Below are positions 54,156 through 64,000 of a DNA stretch of 64,000 nt, in pieces. Position 1 is the stretch's first letter. The number at the start of each line of letters is the position of its first letter. Source of the DNA: Nemania diffusa (taxonomy: Eukaryota; Ascomycota; Sordariomycetes; Xylariales; Xylariaceae); contig JBBPUQ010000006.1 of NCBI GenBank assembly GCA_038501195.1, forward strand, positions 3,596,001-3,660,000, given 5' to 3'. The position numbers and the translations under genes are program-made. The notes beneath the pieces were generated by a model, which had not been told where the DNA came from, did not search any database, and was given only the letters and a program-made list of their open reading frames with translations.

Positions 54156-57100
54156 GGATTGGGCAGGGAATTGGGGATGACGCTCCTAGCTTACGCATGC
54201 AAACGACGAGCCGAGCTGCCAATGAAGGAGTATGAGGGACCCAAGTGGTGAGCTGTCATTCTAGAGCTTCGTAGACTTGGCTGCACAGCAGTGTTTGCAA
54301 TTCGCATCATGATGAGCCTCCGATCGGCTCTAGGTCAGATATTCCCTGTTTAAATCTATGTTTGTTATCTCGAAGCAAGCTCATTGCAAACCAAAATTGC
54401 GATCAAACGGGCTCAACTGCAAATGCATGTGCTCATGCTTATAGGTGGTCAAAAATGATAGATCTCCTATTGATATTTTGAGTAGCAGCAGGATTCCATG
54501 ATAATAATTAAACTAGTTTCGTTTGCACCGGGTGCTACATCTACGGTAGGAGGTGGGATAGGCTGGCTGGCAACCGTGACAAACGAACCGCTTCTTGGCG
54601 GACATCAGCATGCGTCATTCCGTAGAAGCAGGTTGCTAACACGGCGTTTGCAAACACGATTAGGGTTCCTGCTCATTGCCTCACAGTGCTCCCTATGTCT
54701 GCTCTCGCTGTGTAATAAAGCTAGATTCCAGTTTGCAAGATGCTTGTCATCTGTATTAGGAAACTCATCGTCAGAATAGAAGTGATTCATCGTCGGCAGG
54801 CTCGTCAGGAAGGGGAGCCTGAGTTATCATGTGATCCTGGTCTTCCTAGGGTGGACTATTGAAACAAAACGTGTAAATCACGCACACCGCACGCTGGAGG
54901 CCTGATCACTGTTACAATAGCACTTCCAGAGACTTCTAACTTCAATTCGAAGTTGATGGAGAGACGGTATTCTGATATATTAGCAGAGCCTTAATGCCTT
55001 AACATGTCAATTATCTAAGAGGCAGTTGTTTCTGTAGATTTCTCATATGATCTTATGCTTCCGGCACTTGCGTGAACAATTGGCTCAACCTTTGTGAAAT
55101 TTTCTATGTGTCTTTCGCTAGGCAACAATGACTATTGTGCTACCTAAACTTTCAACTGAGCTTTTATGGTACGGAGTGATATGGAAGCTTAATTGGTTCT
55201 GGTTCTGTGTTGTTGATGATTTCGAGCATTATCCTGCTAGTTAACAAGATGAAACTACCAGAAAATTATAGAAGTTCATATACCCTGCTTTTATTTCTAT
55301 ATATATAACTCTTGATGCATTGGCCATAAGGCCATAAGGTTGCCATCGTGTCCAGGTTAGACTAGAGGATGCGCCAGTTGCGAGGTTATTTATTGACTGT
55401 TGGAGAAGGCGTTTCAGTGAGCTCGTGAGCTCTAGACTTCCTAGTAATATAGTTTTGCCTCGAGTGACCGACCCTTGAGGTAGTCTTGGGAGTATTGGCG
55501 AGATCTACACCTTTTAAATTTAGTCTATATTTATGCCTACGTCTAGCTAGTATTAGACCTCTCTACCGTCTACGTGAGAAGGCTCGCAGCTTCGTTTTTG
55601 GAAATCGCACTTAGATAGTGTCATGTCACGGGACAGAACTGCAGCACTGCAGCACTGTAGCACTGCTTATACTACGACACTCTAGCTTCTGGCACATCTC
55701 ATTCCCAGAAGCTACCTAATATTGGAAAACTAAGAGTTTTTCTGTAAACTGATACTATTATGAGAATATGACGATGAGAAATAGACCTGGGGTTTTGCGC
55801 TAGGTAGATTTCGGTCAAGCTTAACTTGTCACTTGGGTATACCTGTAACCTATCTAGGTCCTAAGGGCAGAATGTCATGAACGGAGCCATCTGGTCTAGC
55901 CTCTGTAGGTATCTATGTTAACTCCTCCATGACCTCCTTTTTCTTGTAGAGTCTCTTGTAAGAATGCAACTCTCTATCCCTGTAGGCGAACTACCGCATG
56001 TTGTGCTCGGCATGCACGGGACTACCTCATTGCATGTGCGCAGTATGCAAGGATGACGATATCAGTCGATCCTCACCGTCGTAAGGCAACACAGGCAGCC
56101 CCCCGTCTTTGTTGCACATTGCTATGCAATTAGCGGTCAGTGGGTGTGCTATAATAGCTACTGACATTGGCCCACGCGGGCATCTCGTGTCAGTGAGTAT
56201 TTGAACCTCGAAGGAAGAGGCTTAAGATGAAGGATTGCGGCTCCTAGTACTTGCTGTGTCTGCCTGCTCTGATGACATGCACAAGCCAGGGCTGCTTTAT
56301 TCTGGGTACCACGGGTATGGAACTCGCCTAGAGCCTATGTAGATACCTAGCGTACCGCCGCGGAGAAAGAAGTTCGCCAAGAGATGAAAGAGACCACAAG
56401 GACTTGCTTGTCTTCTAGAACCAAAGAGATGGCACGGCTCAGAAGTGGGAGTAACGGCGGTAGTGGTTGAGATTGGCGCACAGGGGAGAATGTTAGTGCG
56501 TACAGTAGGATAGATGATTGGTCTAATTTCGTCTATCTGTACTAAATCGGGCGCCTTGGCGACTTTACAGCATGCCGTTCCTGGGATTCGACTGGGATGT
56601 CTGACTCTACCCGGTGGCTTGAGAAAAGAAGGCAGGTGAAGATCTGCAGGCTGAGCTTGACTTGTCGATGGTACCAAGCATCCTTACACATACGCAGTAG
56701 GCTTGTTCGATGCTCACTGCTTAGACTGCTTAGGCACCCACTCATTATTTATTGATCTGGAACCTACACTAGCAGATCGATTAGATCATGGACATGCAGT
56801 CTCAGAGGCTACGTCGTATCGAACATCGTGGACTGTTGATACATGAATGAAAATCCTGATAAATAAATAGCCTTACAGTAAGGCGTGGCGCTATCTCCGC
56901 CTATGCATACGAAATACACGTTAGGTAAGCAAGACGTCGCGAACGCCAAGGCATATTATTGCAAAGTGAGATACTAAGTCCATATAGGTAGGTACTTACT
57001 ATTCTTATATCGTTACCGAGAAGATATGCGCACGTGGTCCCGGCGGTCTGATAGACTGCGATCCGGGCGCGGAGTCCTCCAATAAAGATCTTGCAACGTG

Positions 57101-57551
57101 GTAGTCAGGGAAGAGTGTGCAGAGTTTTGTAGATATGTAGTAGGTAGACCGCCTGCCTAGGCGCACTACTACCCTGGGTCCTGAAATCTTGAGGTGTGGG
57201 TTGCAACTTGATATATAGAATGCGAGACAACGGGCCTGGCAGGGTTGCGTAAATAGGTACTTAACAGGCGTCTGTCTTCTCAACAATTGAGATATAACGC
57301 ATTACGTCTAGGACTTCTGACATTGCTCAAGACTATATAGATACAACCTTTATGGCCACCTACACTTAGGTAATAGACAGGGCCCGCGGCCATACCTTAT
57401 CTAGACGGTCATCATTTGGAAACTTCTTTTACACGCTCTAGATAGCTGAGTACCTAATTCAGACAACAACTCAGACGACCCATACAACATCATCGCGTGA
57501 ACAATCCTCACGTATTTCCTCGCCATCACATCTCCGTCCTAAGACTCGGCA
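54156..57551. other. 3.4-kb gene-free stretch
   Basis: No coding gene supported. A short CAGCACTG triplication lies at about 55,640-55,670. Longer open frames (for example minus strand 56,297-56,677) lack protein-like composition or a proper start. Confidence 0.4.
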
Positions 57552-57788
57552 ATGACGTGCAACGGCTGCGATGCACTACCGCCCCCGTATGCTTTCCGGC
57601 TAGCGCTCGAGGGGCGCGACGGCTGCGCGGGCTCACACAACAAAGCTCTCTGTGCCTCCTGCAACCGGGAGAGCGAATCACAAGACGGGAAGAAACCGGC
57701 ATCCAAGAGCGCCGGTAAGCGGGCGACGAAGCATAAATGGGTATCCTGGGAATTGCAGCTGAATGGCGAATTGGTCGTGCGGACGTGA
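57552..57788 (+). CDS. possible small Cys-rich protein
   Basis: A 78-residue ATG-started frame. Two CxxC pairs (Cys3-Cys6, Cys34-Cys37) with Cys25 and His29 between them could form a zinc ribbon, followed by a basic stretch KKPASKSAGKRATKHKW. Other strands are open over the same DNA, so the evidence is thin. No family recognised. Confidence 0.28.
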   Translation: MTCNGCDALPPPYAFRLALEGRDGCAGSHNKALCASCNRESESQDGKKPASKSAGKRATKHKWVSWELQLNGELVVRT

Positions 57789-58551
57789 GCATAATCGTCC
57801 GCCACCTCAGTCTGTCTGGTGCGGTGCGAGTCTGCACTTCATGCTTGTTGTTCTACATATATGAAGAATACGTTGGTGCCTTGGAATGAAATTCTCGTCC
57901 GCTTTCAACCGGGTCTTATAATGAGCTCTATCTCAATTGAACGGATATCCGAGATACTCGAAGGATGGAAGGGCCCAAATTTGGAGATAGTAAGGTTGAA
58001 TGCGGCTTGTGTGATGGCGATACCTCTCCGTAGGTACGTTGTGCTACCAAGTTATCTTATAAAACGCTACTGACACGGGGAGTAGTATGAGAATTATAGC
58101 TAACTCCTACGGCGGGCATGAATAATCGATCCATAACGACTAGGAAACAAGTTAGCCTAATCTAATGATCCATTATGAGCTCGGCACGCGCAGACCTACC
58201 GGTCAAGTAGCAGGATTATGAGGGTAGAGGGGGATTAACAGAGAGCGCGCTAGGCTCGAGAACGGTCAAGAGTGCTTTGAAAGAGGCGCGATCTATAGGT
58301 CTCGGGGCGGAGGATGTTATACATGCAAGCGAAATCACGTACATCACGGAGAAACGGGTTTGTCGTATTTCATAGAATAGGTAGTGTCAGTATTGTTTTA
58401 TGAGAGGTAGTCGCGTAGCTTATCCCCCAGCTGCCTGCGTTGCGGTTCAAGTAGCAAACCACGTCATAGGTAGTCTAACTAGAGATAGATCTATCGCAGG
58501 CGACTCTGGCCTTGGCCTACTGGCCATAAAGGCCGCCTTTGTCTTTGGTAT
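57789..58551. other. intergenic, no supported gene
   Basis: No gene seen between the possible small ORF and the 3' end of the peroxygenase gene. Confidence 0.45.
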
Positions 58552-59371
58552 TTAAGTGCTTCCCCTCTGCGCAGCCTGCGAATCAACGATGGCAGTGCTG
58601 ACTGGTCCCAAGTCCGCAAGCTGAACGACTTGCTCGGCAGGCTTCCAACCTTGAGCCGTGGGGAATTTCTCCTCTAGTAGCCAAACCCTAGTGCGGTCCT
58701 TTGGCGCGCGAAGCGTGCTTATGTCCTGCTCGCTGGTCTGTAGACTGACGTATGTGTCGCGCATAAGTAACATGAGGAGCGCGGCCTCGCCTTGCGCAAC
58801 GCCTAACTCTGCTGCCGTCAGCAGTGGCTTCGAGGTGGCGTCGAGGCGGTTGCGAGTCTTGGCCATCGAGTCGACCGTCACGTAGTTGGTCTTGCTGTCC
58901 GCAAGGAACTGTGTCACGCGCGCCGTGTCGATGGTGTTGCTATCGCCCGAGCTGGCGTCCTTGCGCGTTAAGGAGGCGGGGTGCTCGCCACCCGGTGTAC
59001 TATTCAGATCGGCGAGGTTGAGGGCGGTCAAGCCAAGATTCTTAAGTGCGCCGGAGGCTGGCAAAATCCCAAAGCTAGAGTCCCAGTTCGTCGATTCGAA
59101 AATGGCGTTGCCGATGTCCTGGGCTGTTATATTACGGCCATTGTGTGGACTCAATATGCATTTGGTTAGTTCAAGTCCGTATGTAGTACAAAGCGCCAGC
59201 AGGAAAAGTGAGTATATACAGATATCCATGGTTCGCCAAAGTGTTTAGCATCGGGCATGGACTCCTAGAGTCCGTGCTCTTGGGCTTGACGTATGGTTTG
59301 ATGGCAGCCTGAGAGACAATGGGACTGGCAACACATGCTGTTGCCAGCGCGAGAAAGGCAAGAAACTTCAT
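58552..59371 (-). CDS. secreted heme-thiolate peroxygenase (chloroperoxidase/UPO family)
   Basis: Two exons on the minus strand, 59371-59220 and 59149-58552; 249 residues, typical of short unspecific peroxygenases. A signal peptide MKFLAFLALATACVASP is followed by the heme-ligand motif PCP (Cys39) and NTLANHGYLPHNGRNIT. The usual EHD magnesium-site motif reads EHP (106-108, in GGEHPASLTR), and a Glu at 172 in QGEAALL is the candidate acid-base residue. The downstream GWKP is also a family feature. The family uses hydrogen peroxide to oxygenate or halogenate organic substrates outside the cell. The EHP variant may alter cation binding; some relatives may share it. Confidence 0.88.
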
Positions 59372-59548
59372 TTTGAGTTACTGTCGATGAACCGGACAAT
59401 GGCAAACTGTGGCGTGAGCGCACAAATAAGGAGGCGAGACGATGTCAACAACACTGAGGAGATTCCGGCCGAGTAGTCAGAGTTTCAGGTTCCCTCATCA
59501 CGAATATATACTCGAGCACACAGCGCCCATCGATACTTCCGGCGCAAC

Positions 59549-60141
59549 CTAGCTGTCGGTCAATGCTGTACGAGGTCTTACGGAATATGCGTTTATCCTT
59601 TTGCGTGGTTTAGCAAACTTGCACTGCAACCGACCGCCTCGGTTGGTAATCATTACGATGTTATTGGGCCGTATATTACCATGCTCTGCACCGTAAATCT
59701 GGAGCCTGTCGATCTCAAGAGTCGAATGCAGAGGAATGATAAGGGCATGCACAGAGGGTGAGCTGGGTAAAGTCACAAGTAGTGGAAGCCATAACAAATG
59801 TATTTAGCCAAATTGGATGGCTACGAATGTACCTGTTGGTACGGGGGTATCTCTTATTCCTGTGAGTTCCCGTCTGCACTACCCGGACGCCACCCGCTGT
59901 GAGACTTTAGCCACGTCGATGTGAGGGCCGTGGAACGTAGTGCGGCTTTCCCGGTCAAGACCGGAGCGATTGATTGCGACTTGATTGCGGTGCGTAGCCA
60001 GTAGCGGGCATGCACTTCAATATAAGGCCACCATGTCGATGATGGAGTCGGTGTCCTAAAAATGGACAATTTGCCGTCAGTCAATTGGCTACCGTTGACC
60101 TTATAATGATAAGAGCACGCAGGTAATAAACACAATTCCAA
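59549..60141 (-). pseudogene. protein-kinase-like gene relic
   Basis: Two minus-strand open segments (60,141-59,854 and 59,797-59,549) separated by stops. The second contains HGNIRPNNIVM, the shape of a kinase catalytic loop HGDxRPxN with both expected Asp codons changed to Asn by what would be single G-to-A changes. The first segment, with QLTDGKLSIFRTPTPSSTWW, may be its N-terminal part. No intact domain, no good joining intron. Probably a decayed fungal kinase-like gene. Confidence 0.35.
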
Positions 60142-60406
60142 ATCATCAACGACTTACGTTAAGCCGCAACGACCCTTGAGGCAGAAGCGACCATTGCCCT
60201 CCATATGTGGTTGGTGATGTAGTGGAGGGGGGGATGTCGTCTTCCCCCTACACATTGATTTACTATGGACAGAATCGAGACACCTAGGACTGTTGCGACA
60301 CGCAAGACAATATTGCGCAGAAGTTGATCATGGCACTAGGAGTCGGTTTCTGCATGTCAATGGGCGCGGAGAGGTTTCTCCGAATGGCTGCCGACATACT
60401 GCCGAT

Positions 60407-61220
60407 TTAGCTCAACTCCTTGATGAGCTTCCGTACGAGCTTCTTCTGCTGCTCGACGCTGAGCTTATCGTCGTCCGTCTCCTTCACTGCGCGGCCGACT
60501 ATGAGGACGGTCTTGACGCTCTTGCTGTTGACCCACAGCTTGCCGTTTCTACCCACAGCCGTCTCGAAAGCCAGGCCGGCTGATCCAAGTTCTTCCAGCA
60601 CGGCTACCTTCCCCTCCTCAACGGATTTTCTCATTAATAACCGTCGAGCCATGCCGAGAGATATGTCATAAAGCATACCCCCAACCAGGGGACCTAGGCC
60701 ATCCGCTTTTCCCGTGGTGGGGGAGACACATTCTAGCTCAGGGTCCATGTGACGGTTGGCTAGACACACTCTAGCATATACGAGGGCGCCGTGGGTGAGC
60801 TGCGGCCTGGTCTTCTTGGTGGCCATCTCAAAAGCCAACTGCGGGAGGATGGCGTTGGGATTGTAGTCAGTGATGGTAACAAAGTAGTAGTCTGGCCCAG
60901 GGCGCTGGACGGTGCAGATGACTAAATCACCAACAGCCGGTATGTACTTGGGAAGTAAGTCAACAACACTGCTTCATTGTGGGACAAGGAGGGTCTGGGG
61001 GTGCTGGGGGCCTCACCCTTCCGCCGTTATACTCGACCCATATGGAATTCTTCTTACGATCCGTGACAAGCTCACCAGCAACAGTTGGTATCAGCTCACT
61101 CGGAGGCACATGACGCAAACCGGGGCCAAGCTTCAATGCCCGTTTGGGATGGGATGGAATGAGAGATGCGGGTATTTCGTCTCCCGGCAGAACGAAAACA
61201 CGGTCAGTCTGGGCTGCCAT
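60407..61220 (-). CDS. rrp40: RNA exosome cap subunit Rrp40
   Basis: Two exons on the minus strand, 61220-61017 and 60946-60407; 247 residues. The N-terminal segment MAAQTDRVFVLPGDEIP, an S1-like middle (YIPAVGDLVICTVQRPGPDYYFVTI, PQLTHGALVYARV) and a C-terminal KH-type domain with the conserved NGKLWVNSKSV all match eukaryotic Rrp40. It forms part of the RNA-binding cap of the nuclear and cytoplasmic exosome. Length is typical. The gene is divergent from ssz1 with 489 bp between start codons. Confidence 0.95.
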
Positions 61221-61709
61221 TCTCGACAACGGCGTTACAAGCAGCCTGAGTAGGGATGTTGCTGCGGGTGTGGGAATGAGTGTGAGTGTGGTTCCGCTGG
61301 AATTGGAACAATAGCCAGTGCAGCAGCAGCAGACAGAACCGATGCGCCCGAGTTGCGCCCGAATTGGTCCCGAGTTGGTTACCAAATTTTACTGGGTCTG
61401 GCTCCCTTATCACTGATTACCGATAACAAGATACGAGATAGAGAACATGTGTGGCTGAACCTTTTTTTCTCTCAATGATTCTTGGAGGGGCATTTGTGGC
61501 TGAAATGTCTGCCAGTCGCATTGGACTCTGCTGCGCTTTTCCTTTTTTTTTTTTTTCCAGTTGCCAAAATTTAGGACAGGCAAATGAACCAACCGCCTTA
61601 CCTATCACATCACATCCCGTCCCGCTAAATCCAATCCCGAGACTGCCAACACCCTCCTCCGTATTTCCCGACACAGCATCGATTAAACGTCGCACGATAC
61701 ACTTGAAGC
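61221..61709. promoter_or_regulatory. shared divergent promoter of rrp40 and ssz1
   Basis: 489 bp between the two start codons. It has a CAG/CTG-rich part near rrp40 (61,315-61,340), a GTGT-repeat stretch at 61,268-61,290, and a T run at 61,541-61,556. No specific factor site is claimed. Joint expression is plausible because both genes serve RNA/ribosome function. Confidence 0.5.
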
Positions 61710-63527
61710 ATGGCTGAGAAAGGAGCTGGCGTTGCGCCAGGCGATCGTTGCGCCATTGGTATTTCTTTCGGCAATTCGTACAGCTCTATTGCATGCACCA
61801 TCGACGACAGCCCTGTGGTTATTGCGAACGAGGATGGAGGTTAGATTCACCCATGGCACCTTGACAGATTTCCCCTCCACTCTTGCTAACCTAACACTTC
61901 GATCATTAGATCGTCAGATCCCTACTCTCTTGTCTTACGTCGACGGAGAAGAGTACACCGGAAACCAAGCCAAAGCTCTCCTGATCCGGAACCCTAAGAA
62001 CACAGTCGTTGCTTTCAAGGATTTCCTAGGGCAGGAGTATGTTTTCTCTTTCACTATTCAATCTGGTTGTTGGTTAACATGGAGAATAGTTTCAAGTCGA
62101 TTGACCCTACTCATTGCCATGCCGCCTCTCACCCCGAAGATAAGAACGGAGCCATCTCCTTCACAATCCAAGACAAGGCCGAAGGAGAACCCTCGACTGT
62201 CCCTGTTTCGGAAATTTCTGCACGCTATCTGCGACGACTTGTGCAATCCGCATCCGACTATATCGGAAAAGTGGTTACTTCGGCTGTCGTAGCCGTGCCT
62301 ACGAACTTCGGCGAGAAGCAGAGAGAGGCCTTGACCAAGGCTGCGCAGGAGGCCGACCTCGAGGTTCTGCAGCTCATCAACGAGCCTATTGCCTCGGTTC
62401 TTGCTTACGATGCGAGACCCGAAGCCACAGTGGAGGACAAGATTATCGTAGTGACCGACCTTGGTGGCACTCGCTCCGATGTGGCCGTGGTTGCCTCAAG
62501 AGGAGGAGTCTACACCCTCCTTGCGACGGCCCACGACTACGAATTTGCGGGCGCGCAGTTGGACAAGGTCCTCATGGACCACTTCGCCAAGGAATTCATG
62601 AAGAAGCACGCCAACGTCGACCCACGCGAGAATGCTAGGAGCTTGGCCAAGCTCAAGGCTGAATCCGAGGCTACCAAGAAGGCCCTTAGTATAGGCACAA
62701 ACGCCAACTTCAGCGTCGAGAGCTTGGCGGAGGGCATCGACTTCCAGATGACCATCAATAGGTTACGGTACGAGACTATCGCACGCAAGGTCTTCGAGGG
62801 TTTCAACAGACTGGTTGAGGGTGTTATTAAGAAGGCTGGGTTGGATGTCCTCGACATTGACGAGGTTATACTGTCTGGTGGTACATCGCATACTCCTAGG
62901 ATCGCCTCTAACCTACGATCCATTTTCCCCACGACCACGACCATTCTTGCCCCCTCCACAAGCCCTACTGCGCTGAACCCTTCCGAGCTGCAGGCTCGTG
63001 GTGCTGCCCTGCAGGCATCTTTAATCCAAGAATACGAGTTCGAAGACATTGAGCAGTCGACTCACCCCGCTGTTACCACCGTCAAGCACATCTCCAATGC
63101 CATTGGCGTCCTCACATTATCCGACGACGGAGAGACATTCACCCCCGTCATCGCCCCCGAGACGGCCGTCCCCGCACGCCGCACCGTCCACGTCGACGCA
63201 CCTAAAGAAGGCGGTAGTGTGCTCATCAAAGTGGTCGAGGGTGGCACCCACATCAAAGTGACTAAGCCGGAACCCAAGCCCAAGGAGAACGGCACCAACG
63301 AGGACGACGAGGACGACAGCGACTTCGACTCGGAAGAGGAGGAAGAAGAGCACAGGGAAAAGGTCTGGAAGATTGGCAGTGCCCTCGCCGAGGCCGCCGT
63401 CAAAGACGTGAAGAAAGGCGGCAAGGTTGAGGTCACCATCACCGTCGGCAACGATTTGAGCCTCATCATCACGGCGAGGGAAGTCGGCGGCAAAGGCGGC
63501 GTGAGAGGAACGTTGAAGGCTCCTTGA
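61710..63527 (+). CDS. ssz1: ribosome-associated Hsp70-like protein Ssz1
   Basis: Three exons: 61710-61839, 61910-62036, 62090-63527; 564 residues. The N-terminus MAEKGAGVAPGDRCAIGISF begins an Hsp70-type nucleotide-binding domain containing AVVAVPTNFGEKQREAL, LINEPIASVLAYDA, VTDLGGTRSDVAVV and VILSGGTSHTPRIA. A short beta-type substrate domain follows, interrupted by a strongly acidic stretch at about 488-506. Length and sequence fit Ssz1, which pairs with Zuotin as the ribosome-associated complex that stimulates Ssb chaperones at the tunnel exit. The truncated C-terminus (no lid) is normal for Ssz1. Start and both small introns are well supported by frame. Confidence 0.95.
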
Positions 63528-64000
63528 AGAGAACGCCGTTTAGAAGGCGGAGCGAACTAGTCTATCTTACCTATCCTATAGCATACTATGGTACACGAAC
63601 TGGGGGTAGCCAGCGAGACATCCTTTAGAATATGGATAGCATTAAGATGTGGTAACGGGATTGGAATCATGGTCGGGGCACTTTAAAATATAGAGTATCT
63701 GGCAGAGTCAGGCCTCAAGGACAGAAGGATTTATAGAGCATGAACTAAGCCAATCCTATTTATTATACGCCGCGATTACAACGATCTACACATACTGGGC
63801 CAGCATAGGACAAATATATATATATATTATGGCTAGAGATCACTGCTGAGGTAGAAGCTAATGATAAAGCTTATGAACAGAACTTCAATTCATGACATGT
63901 GGAGCTTAGATATATAGAGTATAAACAGTATTAACTACGTGGGAAAATTCAAGTTGTCTCTTGCTTTGCGCAACAGCCCTATCGCCGCGCTTGTTGTTAC
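63528..64000. other. downstream of ssz1, no gene seen
   Basis: 3' region of ssz1 and AT-rich sequence to the window end, including a TA repeat near 63,815-63,830. Nothing else supported. Confidence 0.5.

Noticed and set aside
62537..63493. Antisense frames over ssz1
   Set aside because: Shadows of a highly conserved Hsp70-family gene.

Overview
This is nuclear DNA of a filamentous ascomycete (Pezizomycotina). Short spliced introns with GT..AG borders, single tRNA genes scattered between protein genes, a repeat-rich block driven to extreme AT content by C-to-T mutation, and proteins with clear fungal relatives (Rgd1-type F-BAR RhoGAP, Rrp40, Ssz1, mitochondrial uS14, Arb2-domain protein, fungal peroxygenase) all point that way. 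The genus cannot be read from the sequence; frequent TACCTAGGTA-like intergenic motifs would fit a sordariomycete.

Layout. 0.8-5.1 kb: an Asterix-family ER protein (+) converging on an rgd1-like RhoGAP (-). 7.1 kb: tRNA-Glu. 7.3-15.1 kb: a small terminal-inverted-repeat element split by a 7,358-bp Ty1/copia retrotransposon that keeps both 184-bp LTRs and a 5-bp target duplication but is mutated almost beyond reading. 17-18.7 kb: a Ser/His-repeat ORF and a TA-flanked foldback MITE. 19.6-31.2 kb: gene-dense block with a secreted/membrane protein of a fungal DUF type, tRNA-Gly, a mitochondrial membrane protein, an Arb2-domain protein, mitochondrial uS14, a 100-residue disordered protein and a peroxisomal 4-coumarate-CoA-ligase-like enzyme. 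32.5-58.5 kb: sparse accessory region holding a degenerate-HNH/aminoglycoside-phosphotransferase-like fusion, a bacterial-looking PhnD-type binding protein, a MYND zinc-finger protein, a non-autonomous hAT element with 8-bp target duplication, a hypothetical gene, a cytochrome P450, an AlkB-like dioxygenase and an orphan 212-residue protein, separated by kilobases with no gene I can support. 58.5-63.5 kb: a short peroxygenase, a kinase-domain relic, then the divergent housekeeping pair rrp40 and ssz1.

The genes do not form one pathway. Housekeeping genes sit at both ends and in the 19-31 kb block; the middle is accessory. The most unusual items are the PhnD-like protein (candidate transfer from bacteria), the HNH-APH fusion, the AlkB-like protein with a duplicated Cys-rich module, and the nested, repeat-mutated retrotransposon, whose surviving cytosines sit mostly after purines. 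Gene models were spliced by eye from reading frame and splice-site sequence; every exon sum given closes in frame, but none is confirmed by transcripts.
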